Assembly (NCBI GenBank): GCA_937884915.1
Contig: CALAAN010000191.1
Span: 1 to 17,604, forward strand
Origin: an uncultured Oscillibacter sp.
Lineage (GTDB): Bacteria; Bacillota; Clostridia; Oscillospirales; Oscillospiraceae
Direction: 5' to 3'
Length of the DNA stretch: 17,604 bases
The notes beneath the pieces were generated by a model, which ran no database searches, was not told where the DNA came from, and worked only from the letters and a program-made list of their open reading frames with translations. The translations under genes were made by a program, and so were the position numbers. Below, one piece after another: positions 1 through 6,943 of the stretch (its first letter is position 1; every line of letters starts with the position of its first letter).

Positions 1-96
1 AAGGGCTTTTTATCGTTTGAAATAGGAAAGTGGACGATGAGACAGGTTGCTGCTAAAGCGCGCAGAGCAGAGTGCTTTGATAATAGCAGCAGTTCC

Positions 97-138
97 AAAA
101 GCAAAAAGAAGAGCGGAAGCATTGCTTCCGCTCTTCTT
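97..138 (-). terminator. Rho-independent terminator of secG
   Basis: A perfect 15-bp inverted repeat (106-120 against 124-138, 3-nt loop) lies 20 bases past the secG stop codon. Read on the minus strand it is followed by a T-rich run (about 97-106), the classical intrinsic terminator form. It isolates secG from whatever lies beyond the left edge of the window. Confidence 0.9.
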
Positions 139-158
139 CATTATGGCTTCGTTTGCTC

Positions 159-386
159 TTACAGCATGTTCAGCACGAGCGTCAGGACGATGAACGCAGC
201 GCCGACCCACTTGGTGGCACGCGCAAGACGGGCATCCGTGCTCTTGGCCTTGTTCTTGGCCATGAAGGAATCGGCCACGCCGCCGATCGCGCCGCTCAAG
301 CCTGCGGACTTGCCGCTCTGGAACAGGACGATGCCGATGACGATGAGACCGCAGAGAAGCTGAAGAATCGTAACGAATAAAGTCAT
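159..386 (-). CDS. secG: Preprotein translocase subunit SecG
   Basis: SecG is the small auxiliary membrane subunit of the SecYEG protein-export channel and assists SecA-driven translocation. The 75-residue product has the family size and layout. A first membrane helix covers about residues 2-22, a conserved short loop reading LFQSGKSAGLSGAIGG follows, then a charged lysine-rich cytoplasmic stretch, then a second helix at about 56-75 reaching the C terminus. The ATG at 386 is chosen because a GGAGG ribosome site sits about 8 nt upstream; a longer reading from a TTG at 401 would start on top of that site. The gene has its own promoter and terminator, so it looks monocistronic. In many Firmicutes secG precedes rnr and smpB; those would lie outside the window, which I cannot check. 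Confidence 0.95.
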   Translation of the reverse strand: MTLFVTILQLLCGLIVIGIVLFQSGKSAGLSGAIGGVADSFMAKNKAKSTDARLARATKWVGAAFIVLTLVLNML

Positions 387-440
387 GGTGAAAACCTCCA
401 AATTGTTGAACGTGTGATCACGCTATATTCACAGGTATTT

Positions 441-469
441 ATAATACCATAGAAAGGTGCGGAAAGCAA
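441..469 (-). promoter_or_regulatory. Sigma-A type promoter of secG
   Basis: On the minus strand a TTGCTT -35 (464-469) and a TATTAT -10 (441-446) are separated by exactly 17 nt. The expected transcription start lies about 45 nt before the secG ATG. It starts after the stop codon of the preceding activase gene (504), so secG need not depend on readthrough. Confidence 0.7.
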
Positions 470-501
470 GCCTATTTTTCAAATTCTGCCGCTTTCTGCG
501 C

Positions 502-3500
502 TCAGAGCATCGCGACTTTGGCATGCGGTAAGCTGACGGTCGGGGCCTCAGGCGGCTGCGGCTTTTTCGGCGTGTCGTCCTGCGCGTGCAGCGCGCGCTG
601 CGCCGCGGTGAGCATCAGCTTGATGCGGTTGAGCTGGTTCACCTCGCTCGCGCCGGGGTCATAGTCGACGGCGACGATGTTCGCGCCGGGATAGGCTGCG
701 CGCAGCGCCTTGATGACGCCCTTGCCGACGACGTGGTTCGGCAGGCACGCGAACGGCTGGATACACACGATGTTCGGCGTACCGGAGGTGATGAGCTCCG
801 CCATCTCGCCGGCGAGAAACCAGCCCTCGCCGTACTGGTTGCCGATCGAAAGGAAAGGCTTTGCAAGCTCTGCCACATGGTCGATGGCCATGGGAGGCTC
901 AAAGCGCTTGCTGGCCTTCAGCGCTTTGATCGCGGGGCGGCGCATGCGCTGGAGCGCCGGAACGCCGAGCTTGGCGGTCGCCGAGGCCGTCCAGCCCTTG
1001 CCGAAGTGCGTGTGCTTGAAGTCCTGCTCGTAGATCGTCGCGGCGAAGAAGTCGAGAAGGTCTGGCACGACCGCTTCCGCGCCTTCACGCTCCAAGAGGT
1101 CGACGACGTGGTTGTTGGCGAGCGGCATATATTTGACCAGAATCTCGCCGACAACGCCGACGCGGGGCTTGCGGACCGTTTCGTCAATGGGGAAGGCGTC
1201 GAAGTCCTCGACAATACCGCGGCAGAGCTGCGCATAGCTGTACTTGGGGTGTGCGCTCGTCAGCGAGTCGATGCAGATGTCGCGCCACTTGTGGTGCAGC
1301 GCGTTCGCGCTGCCCTTTTCAAGCTCATACGGGCGCACGCGATAGAGGCAGCGCATCAGCAGGTCACCCAGCACGACGCCGCGCGCAGCGTCCAGCAGCA
1401 GGGACGGCGAGATGCGGAAACCCTCGTTCGTCTCCATGCCGTTGGCGTTGAGCGAGATGACGGGGATGTGCTCAAGGCCAGCTTTTTTGAGCGCGCGGCG
1501 GATGAAGGCGATGTAGTTGCTTGCGCGGCAGCAGCCGCCGGTCTGAGACATGATGAGGGCGAGGTGATCTGTGTCGTATCGGCCGGAGGTCACAGCCTCC
1601 ATCAGCTGGCCGACCGCGGTGATCGAGGGGTAGCAGGCGTCATTGTTGACGTACTTGAGGCCCGCGTCGATGGCGGCGCGGTCATCGTTTTGCAGCACCT
1701 CGAAATTGTAGCCGTGGTGGCGGAAGATGGGCTCGAGCAGGTCGAAGTGAATGGGACTCATCTGGGGGGCGAGGATGGTGTAGTGCTGCTTCTGCATCTC
1801 CTTGGTGTAGTAGACGCGCTCATAGGGCTGCACGTGCGAGGTCGAGTGGATGCCGCGCTCGCGCCGCATGGCGACGGCGGCGAGCAGCGAGCGGATGCGG
1901 ATGCGCACTGCGCCAAGGTTGTTGACCTCATCGATCTTGAGGCAGGTGTAGAGCTTGCCGCCCTCTTCAAGCAGCTCGCAGACCTCGTCGGTCGTGACGG
2001 CATCGAGGCCGCAGCCGAACGAGTTGAGCTGAATAAGCTCGAGATCATCGCGCCCGCAGACAAATTCCGCCGCGGTGTAGAGGCGGGAGTGGTAGACCCA
2101 CTGGTCGTTCACGCGCACGGGGCGCTTGGGGACAAAGTCGATGGGCAGGCAGTCCTCGGTCAGCACCGTCAGGCCATAGGCCGCGATGAGCTCGGGAATG
2201 CCGTGGTTGATCTCGGGATCGACGTGGTAGGGGCGTCCGGCGAGTACAATGCCGCTGCCGCCGTTTTTCTCCATGTCGGCGAGCGCCTTTGCGCCCGCGG
2301 CGCGGACGTCGGTCTTGGCTTTGCGCTGCTCTTCCCACGCGAGGTGGGCGGCATGGCGCGTTTCCTTTTCGGGGATGTTCCAGACTTCCTTGCAGAACCG
2401 GACGAGGCGGTCGGACGCGACCTTTTCGTTCGTGAAGGCGAGGAAGGGATGCAGGTAGCGCACGGAGCCGTCGGTCACGGCTTCGACGTTGTTCTTGATA
2501 TTCTCGGGATACGAGACGACGATCGGGCAGTTGAAATGGTTCTGCGCGCCCGGCACCTCCTGATGCTCGTAGAACACGCAGGGGTGGAAAATGGTCTTGA
2601 CGCCGTGGTCGATGAGCCACTGGGCGTGACCGTGGGCGAGCTTGGCGGGGTAGCACTCGGATTCCGACGGGATGCTCTCCATGCCCAGCTCGTAGATCGC
2701 GCGCGTGGAGAACGGGGAGAGGATGACGCGGAAGCCGAGGTCACGGAAGAACGTCGCCCAGAACGGATAGTTTTCATACATGTTCAGCACGCGCGGGATG
2801 CCGATCTCGCCGCGCGGCGCGTTTTCCGGCTCGAGCGGGGGATAGGCGAACATGCGCTCGCGCTTGTAGGCGAAGATGTTTTCGCCGGGCTTGGCGGCGC
2901 TTTCGCCGCGCAGCGCCTTTTCGCAGCGGTTGCCGCTCACGTGGCGGCGGCCGCCGGGGAAGATGCTGACCGTGAGCATGCAGTGGTTCTGGCATCCCTG
3001 GCAGCGCGCGGCGGAGGTCTTGTACGTGAGCTGCTCGATCTCTTCAAGCGAGAGCATCGTGCTCTGCTGGCCGTGGTAGCGGTCGCGCGCGAGCAGCGCC
3101 GCGCCGAACGCGCCCATGATGCCCGCAATGTCAGGACAGGTCACCTGCGCGCCGGAGATGCGCTCGAACGCGCGCAGCACAGCCTCGTTGAAGAACGTGC
3201 CGCCCTGTACAACGACGTGCGAGCCGAGCTCGCTCGCGTCGGAGAGCTTGATAACCTTATAAAGAGCGTTCTTGATGACGGAGTAGGCAAGGCCGGCGGA
3301 GATATCGGAGACGCTTGCGCCCTCCTTCTGCGCCTGCTTGACGTTGGAGTTCATAAACACCGTGCAGCGCGTGCCGAGGTCCACGGGGGCCTTGGCGAAG
3401 AGCGCCTCGTGCGCGAATTCCTGCGCCGTCATGCCGAGGGAGTTGGCAAAGTTTTCGAGGAACGAGCCGCAGCCGGACGAGCAGGCTTCGTTCAGAAGTA

Positions 3501-3657
3501 CTGTGTCGACCGCGCCGTCCTTGAGCTTGATGCACTTCATGTCCTGACCACCGATGTCGAGCACGCAGTCGACCTTCGGGTCGAAGAACGACGCGGCGGT
3601 GCAGTGAGCGATGGTCTCGACCTCGCCCTCGTCGAGCGAGAACGCGGACTTGAGCAA
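502..3657 (-). CDS. C-terminal segment of acyl-CoA dehydratase activase-related protein (activase 2 / DUF2229 / HgdB-like)
   Basis: The 1051 residues continue the interrupted protein. In order they hold the rest of activase domain 2 (LDIGGQDMK, the cluster cysteine in CSSGCGSF, and a second cysteine in TRCTVF), then a cysteine cluster ARCQGCQNHC near residue 218. A DUF2229-type region follows from about residue 285 (RVLNMYENYPFW, SESECYPAKL), then an HgdB/HgdA-like dehydratase domain from about 620 (NNDACYPS, QTGGCCRASNY). Family knowledge: HgdB-like subunits and double-cubane cluster proteins carry iron-sulfur clusters and perform difficult ATP-driven reductions, with an activase as electron donor. 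The TTG at 3657 is only the first possible start codon; I see no ribosome site, and the natural reading enters from upstream. This fragment would probably not be made alone. Confidence 0.85.
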   Translation of the reverse strand: MLKSAFSLDEGEVETIAHCTAASFFDPKVDCVLDIGGQDMKCIKLKDGAVDTVLLNEACSSGCGSFLENFANSLGMTAQEFAHEALFAKAPVDLGTRCTVFMNSNVKQAQKEGASVSDISAGLAYSVIKNALYKVIKLSDASELGSHVVVQGGTFFNEAVLRAFERISGAQVTCPDIAGIMGAFGAALLARDRYHGQQSTMLSLEEIEQLTYKTSAARCQGCQNHCMLTVSIFPGGRRHVSGNRCEKALRGESAAKPGENIFAYKRERMFAYPPLEPENAPRGEIGIPRVLNMYENYPFWATFFRDLGFRVILSPFSTRAIYELGMESIPSESECYPAKLAHGHAQWLIDHGVKTIFHPCVFYEHQEVPGAQNHFNCPIVVSYPENIKNNVEAVTDGSVRYLHPFLAFTNEKVASDRLVRFCKEVWNIPEKETRHAAHLAWEEQRKAKTDVRAAGAKALADMEKNGGSGIVLAGRPYHVDPEINHGIPELIAAYGLTVLTEDCLPIDFVPKRPVRVNDQWVYHSRLYTAAEFVCGRDDLELIQLNSFGCGLDAVTTDEVCELLEEGGKLYTCLKIDEVNNLGAVRIRIRSLLAAVAMRRERGIHSTSHVQPYERVYYTKEMQKQHYTILAPQMSPIHFDLLEPIFRHHGYNFEVLQNDDRAAIDAGLKYVNNDACYPSITAVGQLMEAVTSGRYDTDHLALIMSQTGGCCRASNYIAFIRRALKKAGLEHIPVISLNANGMETNEGFRISPSLLLDAARGVVLGDLLMRCLYRVRPYELEKGSANALHHKWRDICIDSLTSAHPKYSYAQLCRGIVEDFDAFPIDETVRKPRVGVVGEILVKYMPLANNHVVDLLEREGAEAVVPDLLDFFAATIYEQDFKHTHFGKGWTASATAKLGVPALQRMRRPAIKALKASKRFEPPMAIDHVAELAKPFLSIGNQYGEGWFLAGEMAELITSGTPNIVCIQPFACLPNHVVGKGVIKALRAAYPGANIVAVDYDPGASEVNQLNRIKLMLTAAQRALHAQDDTPKKPQPPEAPTVSLPHAKVAML

Positions 3658-4796
3658 CGTTTCGCCGTAGCCCGTGGAGCATGCGCGCCCGCGGGAAGAT
3701 GCTCGCGCAGCGTATGGACCGCCTGCATGGCAGTCTTGATGGGATTGCCCTGATTGTTGGCGTAGAACGAGTACAGAAGCTCGCCCTTTTCGCCAACGAG
3801 CGCGAGCTTTGTCGTCGTCGAGCCCGCGTCGAAGCCGAGGAAGCAGTCGCCTTCATACGTCGCAAGGTCGCCGCGCGGCACGACCGCCGTATGGTGACGG
3901 GTGCGGAAGGCCTCGAGGTCGGCTTCGTCTTCAAAGAGCGCCGGCAGGCGCTTGAGTTCAAAATCCATCTGCACGCCGCTGTCGAGGCGCTTGATGAGCG
4001 CGCTGAGCGGCTGCGCCTCGGCAGGAGTTTCGTCGATGGCCGCGCCGGTGGCGGCGAAGAGGTGGGAATTTTCGGGGTCGATGGTCGTCTCGTCCGTCAG
4101 CTTCAGCGTGCGGATGAACGCGGCCTTGAGCTGGGGGAGGAAGTGCAGCGGGCCGCCTAAAAACGCGACGTGACCGCGGATGGGCTTGCCGCAGGCAAGG
4201 CCAGAAATGGTCTGGTTGACGACCGCCTGGAAGATCGAGGCGGCAAGGTCGGCCTTCGTCGCGCCCTCGTTGATGAGGGGCTGAATGTCCGTCTTGGCGA
4301 ACACGCCGCAGCGCGCGGCGATGGGGTAGATCTGCTGATAGTGCGCGGCCTCGCGGTCGAGGCCCGAGGCGTCGGTCTGCAAAAGGGCGGCCATCTGGTC
4401 GATGAACGAGCCGGTGCCGCCGGCGCAGACGCCGTTCATGCGCTCTTCGAGCCCGCCTTTGAAGTAGATGATCTTGGCGTCCTCGCCGCCGAGCTCGATG
4501 GCGACGTCCACCTGCGGTGCGACGCGCTCGAGCGCCTGCGCGACGGCGACGACCTCCTGCACAAAAGGAATACCGAGCGCTTTGGCAAGGTTGATCGCGC
4601 CGGAGCCCGTGGCGCGCAGCGAAAGCGCGCACTCGCCGAGTACCGCGCGCGCCTGTTTTAATAGATCGGACAGTGCGCGCTGCGTGTGGGACAGATGGCG
4701 CTGGTACTGCCCGAAGATCATTTGTCCGTTTTCATCCAGCACGACGAGCTTGACTGTGGTGGAGCCTACGTCGATGCCTGCCTGATACGTTTTCAT
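3537..4796 (-). CDS. N-terminal segment of acyl-CoA dehydratase activase-related protein (BadF/BadG/BcrA/BcrD ATPase)
   Basis: This segment encodes 419 residues, of which about the first 373 are genuine; the tail is out-of-frame, arginine/serine-rich sequence. Residues 1-255 form an ASKHA-fold activase domain: a phosphate loop reading GIDVGSTTVKL, an adenosine motif LGGEDAK, CAGGTGSF, and a second cysteine in ARCGVF. In the HgdC family such cysteine pairs bind the subunit-bridging [4Fe-4S] cluster that passes an electron during ATP hydrolysis. A second activase domain begins near residue 322 with FDAGSTTTKL and is cut by the frameshift. The ATG at 4796 is preferred over one at 4814, because the GAGAGG ribosome site lies between them, five bases before the chosen start. 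A promoter is visible at 4864-4891. The substrate and partner of these fused proteins are not established. Confidence 0.85.
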   Translation of the reverse strand: MKTYQAGIDVGSTTVKLVVLDENGQMIFGQYQRHLSHTQRALSDLLKQARAVLGECALSLRATGSGAINLAKALGIPFVQEVVAVAQALERVAPQVDVAIELGGEDAKIIYFKGGLEERMNGVCAGGTGSFIDQMAALLQTDASGLDREAAHYQQIYPIAARCGVFAKTDIQPLINEGATKADLAASIFQAVVNQTISGLACGKPIRGHVAFLGGPLHFLPQLKAAFIRTLKLTDETTIDPENSHLFAATGAAIDETPAEAQPLSALIKRLDSGVQMDFELKRLPALFEDEADLEAFRTRHHTAVVPRGDLATYEGDCFLGFDAGSTTTKLALVGEKGELLYSFYANNQGNPIKTAMQAVHTLREHLPAGAHAPRATAKRCSSPRSRSTRARSRPSLTAPPRRSSTRRSTACSTSVVRT

Positions 4797-4863
4797 GGGA
4801 ACCTCTCTTTTCATGTCGATGCGATTTGGCGGTAAAAGAGTCCCGCCGGATTTTCAGATTGTT

Positions 4864-4891
4864 ATTATAATTGTATGCCGCAAAAGGACAA
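4864..4891 (-). promoter_or_regulatory. Promoter of the activase-related gene
   Basis: On the minus strand a perfect TATAAT -10 (4864-4869) lies 16 nt after TTGTCC (4886-4891), a four-of-six match to the -35 consensus. The leader to the ATG at 4796 is about 60 nt. It diverges from the padR promoter, about 60 bp away. Confidence 0.65.
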
Positions 4892-4948
4892 GAAGTAAAG
4901 TTTAGGGTCTGTTAAGAAAATGAACAAAAATTTACAAATATTTTTGGC

Positions 4949-4977
4949 TTGACATACCTCGGAATTCTATGTATACT
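4949..4977 (+). promoter_or_regulatory. Near-consensus promoter of the padR operon
   Basis: A perfect TTGACA (4949-4954), a 17-nt spacer and TATACT (4972-4977, five of six) make a very strong sigma-A promoter. The predicted start near 4984 leaves a leader of about 32 nt ahead of the padR ATG. Such strength suggests the promoter is held down by a repressor, most simply PadR itself. Confidence 0.85.
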
Positions 4978-5000
4978 ACAAGCATAGATGCTCTATGTAT
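4967..5000 (+). promoter_or_regulatory. Candidate PadR operator: alternating CTATG / CATAG elements
   Basis: CTATG occurs at 4967-4971 and 4993-4997 with the inverted form CATAG between them at 4983-4987. The longer word CTATGTAT is directly repeated at 4967-4974 and 4993-5000. AGCAT..ATGCT (4981-4992) adds a further small dyad. The block overlaps the -10 and transcription start. PadR-family repressors commonly bind dyads containing ATGT/ACAT-like half sites in their own promoter; the assignment here is inference from position and symmetry. Confidence 0.5.
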
Positions 5001-5015
5001 CATCGGAGGTGCAAC

Positions 5016-5336
5016 ATGAAGAAAAAGAGCATTGACCACACGCAGCTTCTGCTGCTCAAGCTCCTCTCGACCGAGGACATGTACGGCTACCAGATCATTT
5101 TAGAGCTGGCGCGCCGCTCGAGCAACGTCTTCGAGATGAAGGAGGGCACGCTCTACCCCGTGCTGCACGGGATGGAGCGCGAGGGGTATGTGGAAGCCTA
5201 TGAAAAGGCGGCGCCCACCGGCCGGATGCGCAAGTATTACCACCTGACGCGCGCCGGCCGTGCCGCGCTCACGGAAGAGGAGAAGGCCTGGCAGGAGTAT
5301 AGCGGCGCGGTGAACGCCGTGCTGCACTTTGCTTAA
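5016..5336 (+). CDS. PadR family transcriptional regulator
   Basis: A 106-residue winged-helix repressor of the short PadR class (PadR-s2). Diagnostic parts are DMYGYQIILEL at about residues 21-31, the recognition-helix and wing region EGTLYPVLHGMEREGYVEA at about 44-62, and GRMRKYYHLTRAGRAAL after it, followed by a short C-terminal helix that normally dimerises. The ATG at 5016 is chosen for its GGAGG seven bases upstream; an in-frame ATG at 4995 would put this site inside the coding region. It is the first gene of a three-gene operon; the next start codon lies 13 bases past its stop. Pairing with a HAAS membrane protein is a recurrent Firmicutes arrangement, and the regulator probably represses its own operon. 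The inducing signal cannot be read from sequence. Confidence 0.93.
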   Translation: MKKKSIDHTQLLLLKLLSTEDMYGYQIILELARRSSNVFEMKEGTLYPVLHGMEREGYVEAYEKAAPTGRMRKYYHLTRAGRAALTEEEKAWQEYSGAVNAVLHFA

Positions 5337-5349
5337 AAAGGGTGAGGCT

Positions 5350-6105
5350 ATGAACAGAAACGAGTATTGCGACCGCGTGCTCGCGCAGGTCGGCCGGCTG
5401 ACGACCGACGAGGCGAACGATCTGAGAAACGAGCTCGCCGGTCACATCGAGGATCACGCCGAAGCCCTGGTCGAGCACGGCTATACGGAGGAAGATGCCG
5501 CTGCGCGCGCCGTGGAGCTGATGGGCGACCCCGAGGAGACAGGTAGGGCCCTGCGCGAGCAGTACCGCCACTTCTGGCTCGTCATCGTGCAGCGCATCGC
5601 GATTTTCATCACGATCGTCGTCTGTGTGCAGGGCTTTTTCATGCTGCCGATGCTCAGCGGCGTGTACGAGAGCATCCGCGAGCGCGTGAACCCGACGGTG
5701 AACAGCATCTCGTGGGAAGAGCTCGACGGCGCGGCAGACCTGCACGAGCGTATTCCCATCGGGGACGATATTGTGCAGCTGAACCGCATCGAATACGGTG
5801 TGCGCGAGGGGGAGCGGCAGGCGGTGCTCTGGGTGAGCAGCTATGACCGCATCCCGGGAAGAAGAGTCTTTGAACGCCTGATCGAGACCATGTCGCTGCA
5901 AAGTGAGCGCGGCGAGACGATGTACGGGGAAGACGGCATCCGGTATTCCAGCTGCCGGAGCAGCAGCGGCAGTTTGTACGTGCATAGTGGGCGGCACACG
6001 GTGCCGCTCGAAGAGGGCGATACTTACGTGACATTCGTCTACGACCGCTTCGGCGAGCGCATCGAGACGAGGATCGACTTGCCGGAAGGGGGGACGCAGC
6101 CGTGA
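5350..6105 (+). CDS. HAAS (DUF1700) domain membrane protein
   Basis: A 251-residue protein. Residues 1-72 match the HAAS domain: a helical module with ELAGHIEDHAEALVEHGYTE, then a DAAARAVELMGDPEETGRAL stretch. One membrane helix follows (about 75-99), then an extracytoplasmic region of roughly 150 residues with no motif I recognise. HAAS proteins are typically encoded beside PadR regulators and are thought to link membrane or envelope events to them. The ATG at 5350 has a GGTGAGG ribosome site; a TTG at 5329 would overlap the end of padR and is less likely. The next gene overlaps by four bases (GTGA), indicating translational coupling. Domain identity is solid; the signalling role is inferred from family context. 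Confidence 0.88.
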   Translation: MNRNEYCDRVLAQVGRLTTDEANDLRNELAGHIEDHAEALVEHGYTEEDAAARAVELMGDPEETGRALREQYRHFWLVIVQRIAIFITIVVCVQGFFMLPMLSGVYESIRERVNPTVNSISWEELDGAADLHERIPIGDDIVQLNRIEYGVREGERQAVLWVSSYDRIPGRRVFERLIETMSLQSERGETMYGEDGIRYSSCRSSSGSLYVHSGRHTVPLEEGDTYVTFVYDRFGERIETRIDLPEGGTQP

Positions 6106-6773
6106 AAAAGCAGAAGATCGAAAAGCGGCCGACGAGGGCGCGCCGCGCGGTCAAAAGCGTTGTCATCATGCTCTGTGCGCTGCTTATCAGCAATATGCTC
6201 GGCGGCGGACACCTGACGCGTATGATGGCCCTGCGCGACGGCGAGCAGCGCTACGGCGTATATGAAAAGACGCACAAGATCACATCTCTTCCCGCCGAGA
6301 ACATCTATAAGACCCTGCGCGTCACGCTGATGGCAAGCGAGAATGTGACCTATTGCGGCACGAGCCATCTTTATATGTTGCTTGGCTGGGTGGACGATTT
6401 CGGCGTGCCGCTTGACTGCTCCGACGGAGAGAGCGTTCACGCAGGTTGGTGGGATATGGACCGCAACGGCGCAAGGGATATCTTTTATTGGGGCCGCGTC
6501 GACGATGCGGCGGTCGCCAGCGCCGTGATCGAGCGATACCGCGCGGTTTCACAGGACGAAAACGGGGAATATGCCTTTGAAAAACGTGCAGCATTCGCCG
6601 CTGAGCTGATCGAAGACGGCGATTATCGGTATTTCCTCGCTGGAGGAGTGGCGACAGAGCCCAACCATGGCGACCTTACATGGGATCAGGTGTATTTTGT
6701 CGGATACGACGCCTCGGGCGCAGAAGTGCTGCGCTATGAGATCGAGCGGCAGATGAGTACCATGTTCGCTTAA
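6102..6773 (+). CDS. Hypothetical membrane-anchored protein, third gene of the PadR-HAAS operon
   Basis: I do not recognise this 223-residue protein. It starts with GTG, overlapping the HAAS stop by four bases, with a purine-rich GGAAGGGGGG ribosome site. The N terminus is strongly basic (about residues 1-18), followed by a single hydrophobic segment (about 19-34), so it is predicted to be anchored with its bulk outside the membrane (positive-inside rule). Two cysteines at about 85 and 106 could form a disulfide. Residues 118-126 read DMDRNGARD, a DxDxNGxxD loop like those in FG-GAP/VCBS-type or EF-hand-like calcium sites, followed by hydrophobic IFYW. It shares promoter and terminator with padR and the HAAS gene, so it is probably an effector or sensor partner of that system; this role is inference. 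Confidence 0.8.
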   Translation: MKKQKIEKRPTRARRAVKSVVIMLCALLISNMLGGGHLTRMMALRDGEQRYGVYEKTHKITSLPAENIYKTLRVTLMASENVTYCGTSHLYMLLGWVDDFGVPLDCSDGESVHAGWWDMDRNGARDIFYWGRVDDAAVASAVIERYRAVSQDENGEYAFEKRAAFAAELIEDGDYRYFLAGGVATEPNHGDLTWDQVYFVGYDASGAEVLRYEIERQMSTMFA

Positions 6774-6783
6774 AAGAAGACTG

Positions 6784-6821
6784 AAAGAGGGCGCTGCGGC
6801 ATTGCCGCGGCGCTCTTTTTG
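6784..6821 (+). terminator. Terminator of the PadR-HAAS operon
   Basis: An imperfect GC-rich hairpin (AAAGAG and GCGGC arms around an ATT loop at 6801-6803, mirrored by GCCGC and CTCTTT) begins ten bases after the stop codon and ends in a run of T at about 6814-6820. Confidence 0.8.
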
Positions 6822-6870
6822 CCGAATAGTAAACAAAGATGAACTTTCGGTGAATTCTCGACCGCGCCGG

Positions 6871-6899
6871 TTGACGATAAAAGGTCAAAATGATATTCT
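6871..6899 (+). promoter_or_regulatory. Promoter of the ABC exporter gene
   Basis: TTGACG (6871-6876, five of six) and TATTCT (6894-6899) are separated by 17 nt in an AT-rich gap between two strong terminators. The leader to the ATG at 6944 is about 38 nt, so the exporter appears to be transcribed alone. Confidence 0.75.
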
Positions 6900-6943
6900 A
6901 CTCTGGAATACTTATTTTCATTTACTCAGAAAGAAGGCAGGAT

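Larger units (their letters stand above)
502..4796 (-). pseudogene. Frameshifted giant acyl-CoA dehydratase activase-related protein (whole locus)
   Basis: The two open segments below join into one protein of about 1431 residues if a single frame change near 3675-3695 is undone. The order would be activase domain 1, activase domain 2, DUF2229, then an HgdB-like 2-hydroxyacyl-CoA dehydratase domain, which is the normal layout and length of this large clostridial family. The locus span (4295 nt) is one base short of a multiple of three (3n+2), consistent with a net loss of 3k+1 bases. Both halves are otherwise intact and free of stops, so the lesion is recent, a sequencing or assembly error, or (least likely) a programmed event. 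Confidence 0.75.

Noticed and set aside
48..91. Inverted repeat TGCTGCTA / TAGCAGCA with an inner AAAGC / GCTTT pair, near the left edge
   Set aside because: The arms are short and interrupted, with no U-tract and no tRNA or tmRNA features such as a CCA end or T-loop. I checked because tmRNA can lie near secG, but nothing supports an RNA gene in bases 1-96.
3537..3680. Programmed ribosomal frameshifting as an explanation for the split activase gene
   Set aside because: I see no slippery heptamer with a following pseudoknot or hairpin at the junction, and a net loss of sequence relative to the family spacing is the simpler explanation. Not fully excluded.
586..3753. A 1055-codon open frame on the plus strand, opposite the activase gene
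   Set aside because: It mirrors the codon-position GC bias of the minus-strand gene, is rich in Arg/Ala/Val/Asp/Glu low-complexity sequence, has no motifs, and its length just reflects the antisense frame of a long GC-rich gene.
4931..4954. TTTACA followed by AT-rich DNA before padR, resembling one Pho-box unit
   Set aside because: There is only one copy with no repeat at 11-bp period, so it is not a credible PhoP site.
6890..6943. Earlier in-frame ATG extending the ABC exporter by 18 residues
   Set aside because: It overlaps the predicted -10 region (6894-6899), so it would not be transcribed, whereas the ATG at 6944 has a suitable ribosome site and gives a standard ATPase N terminus.
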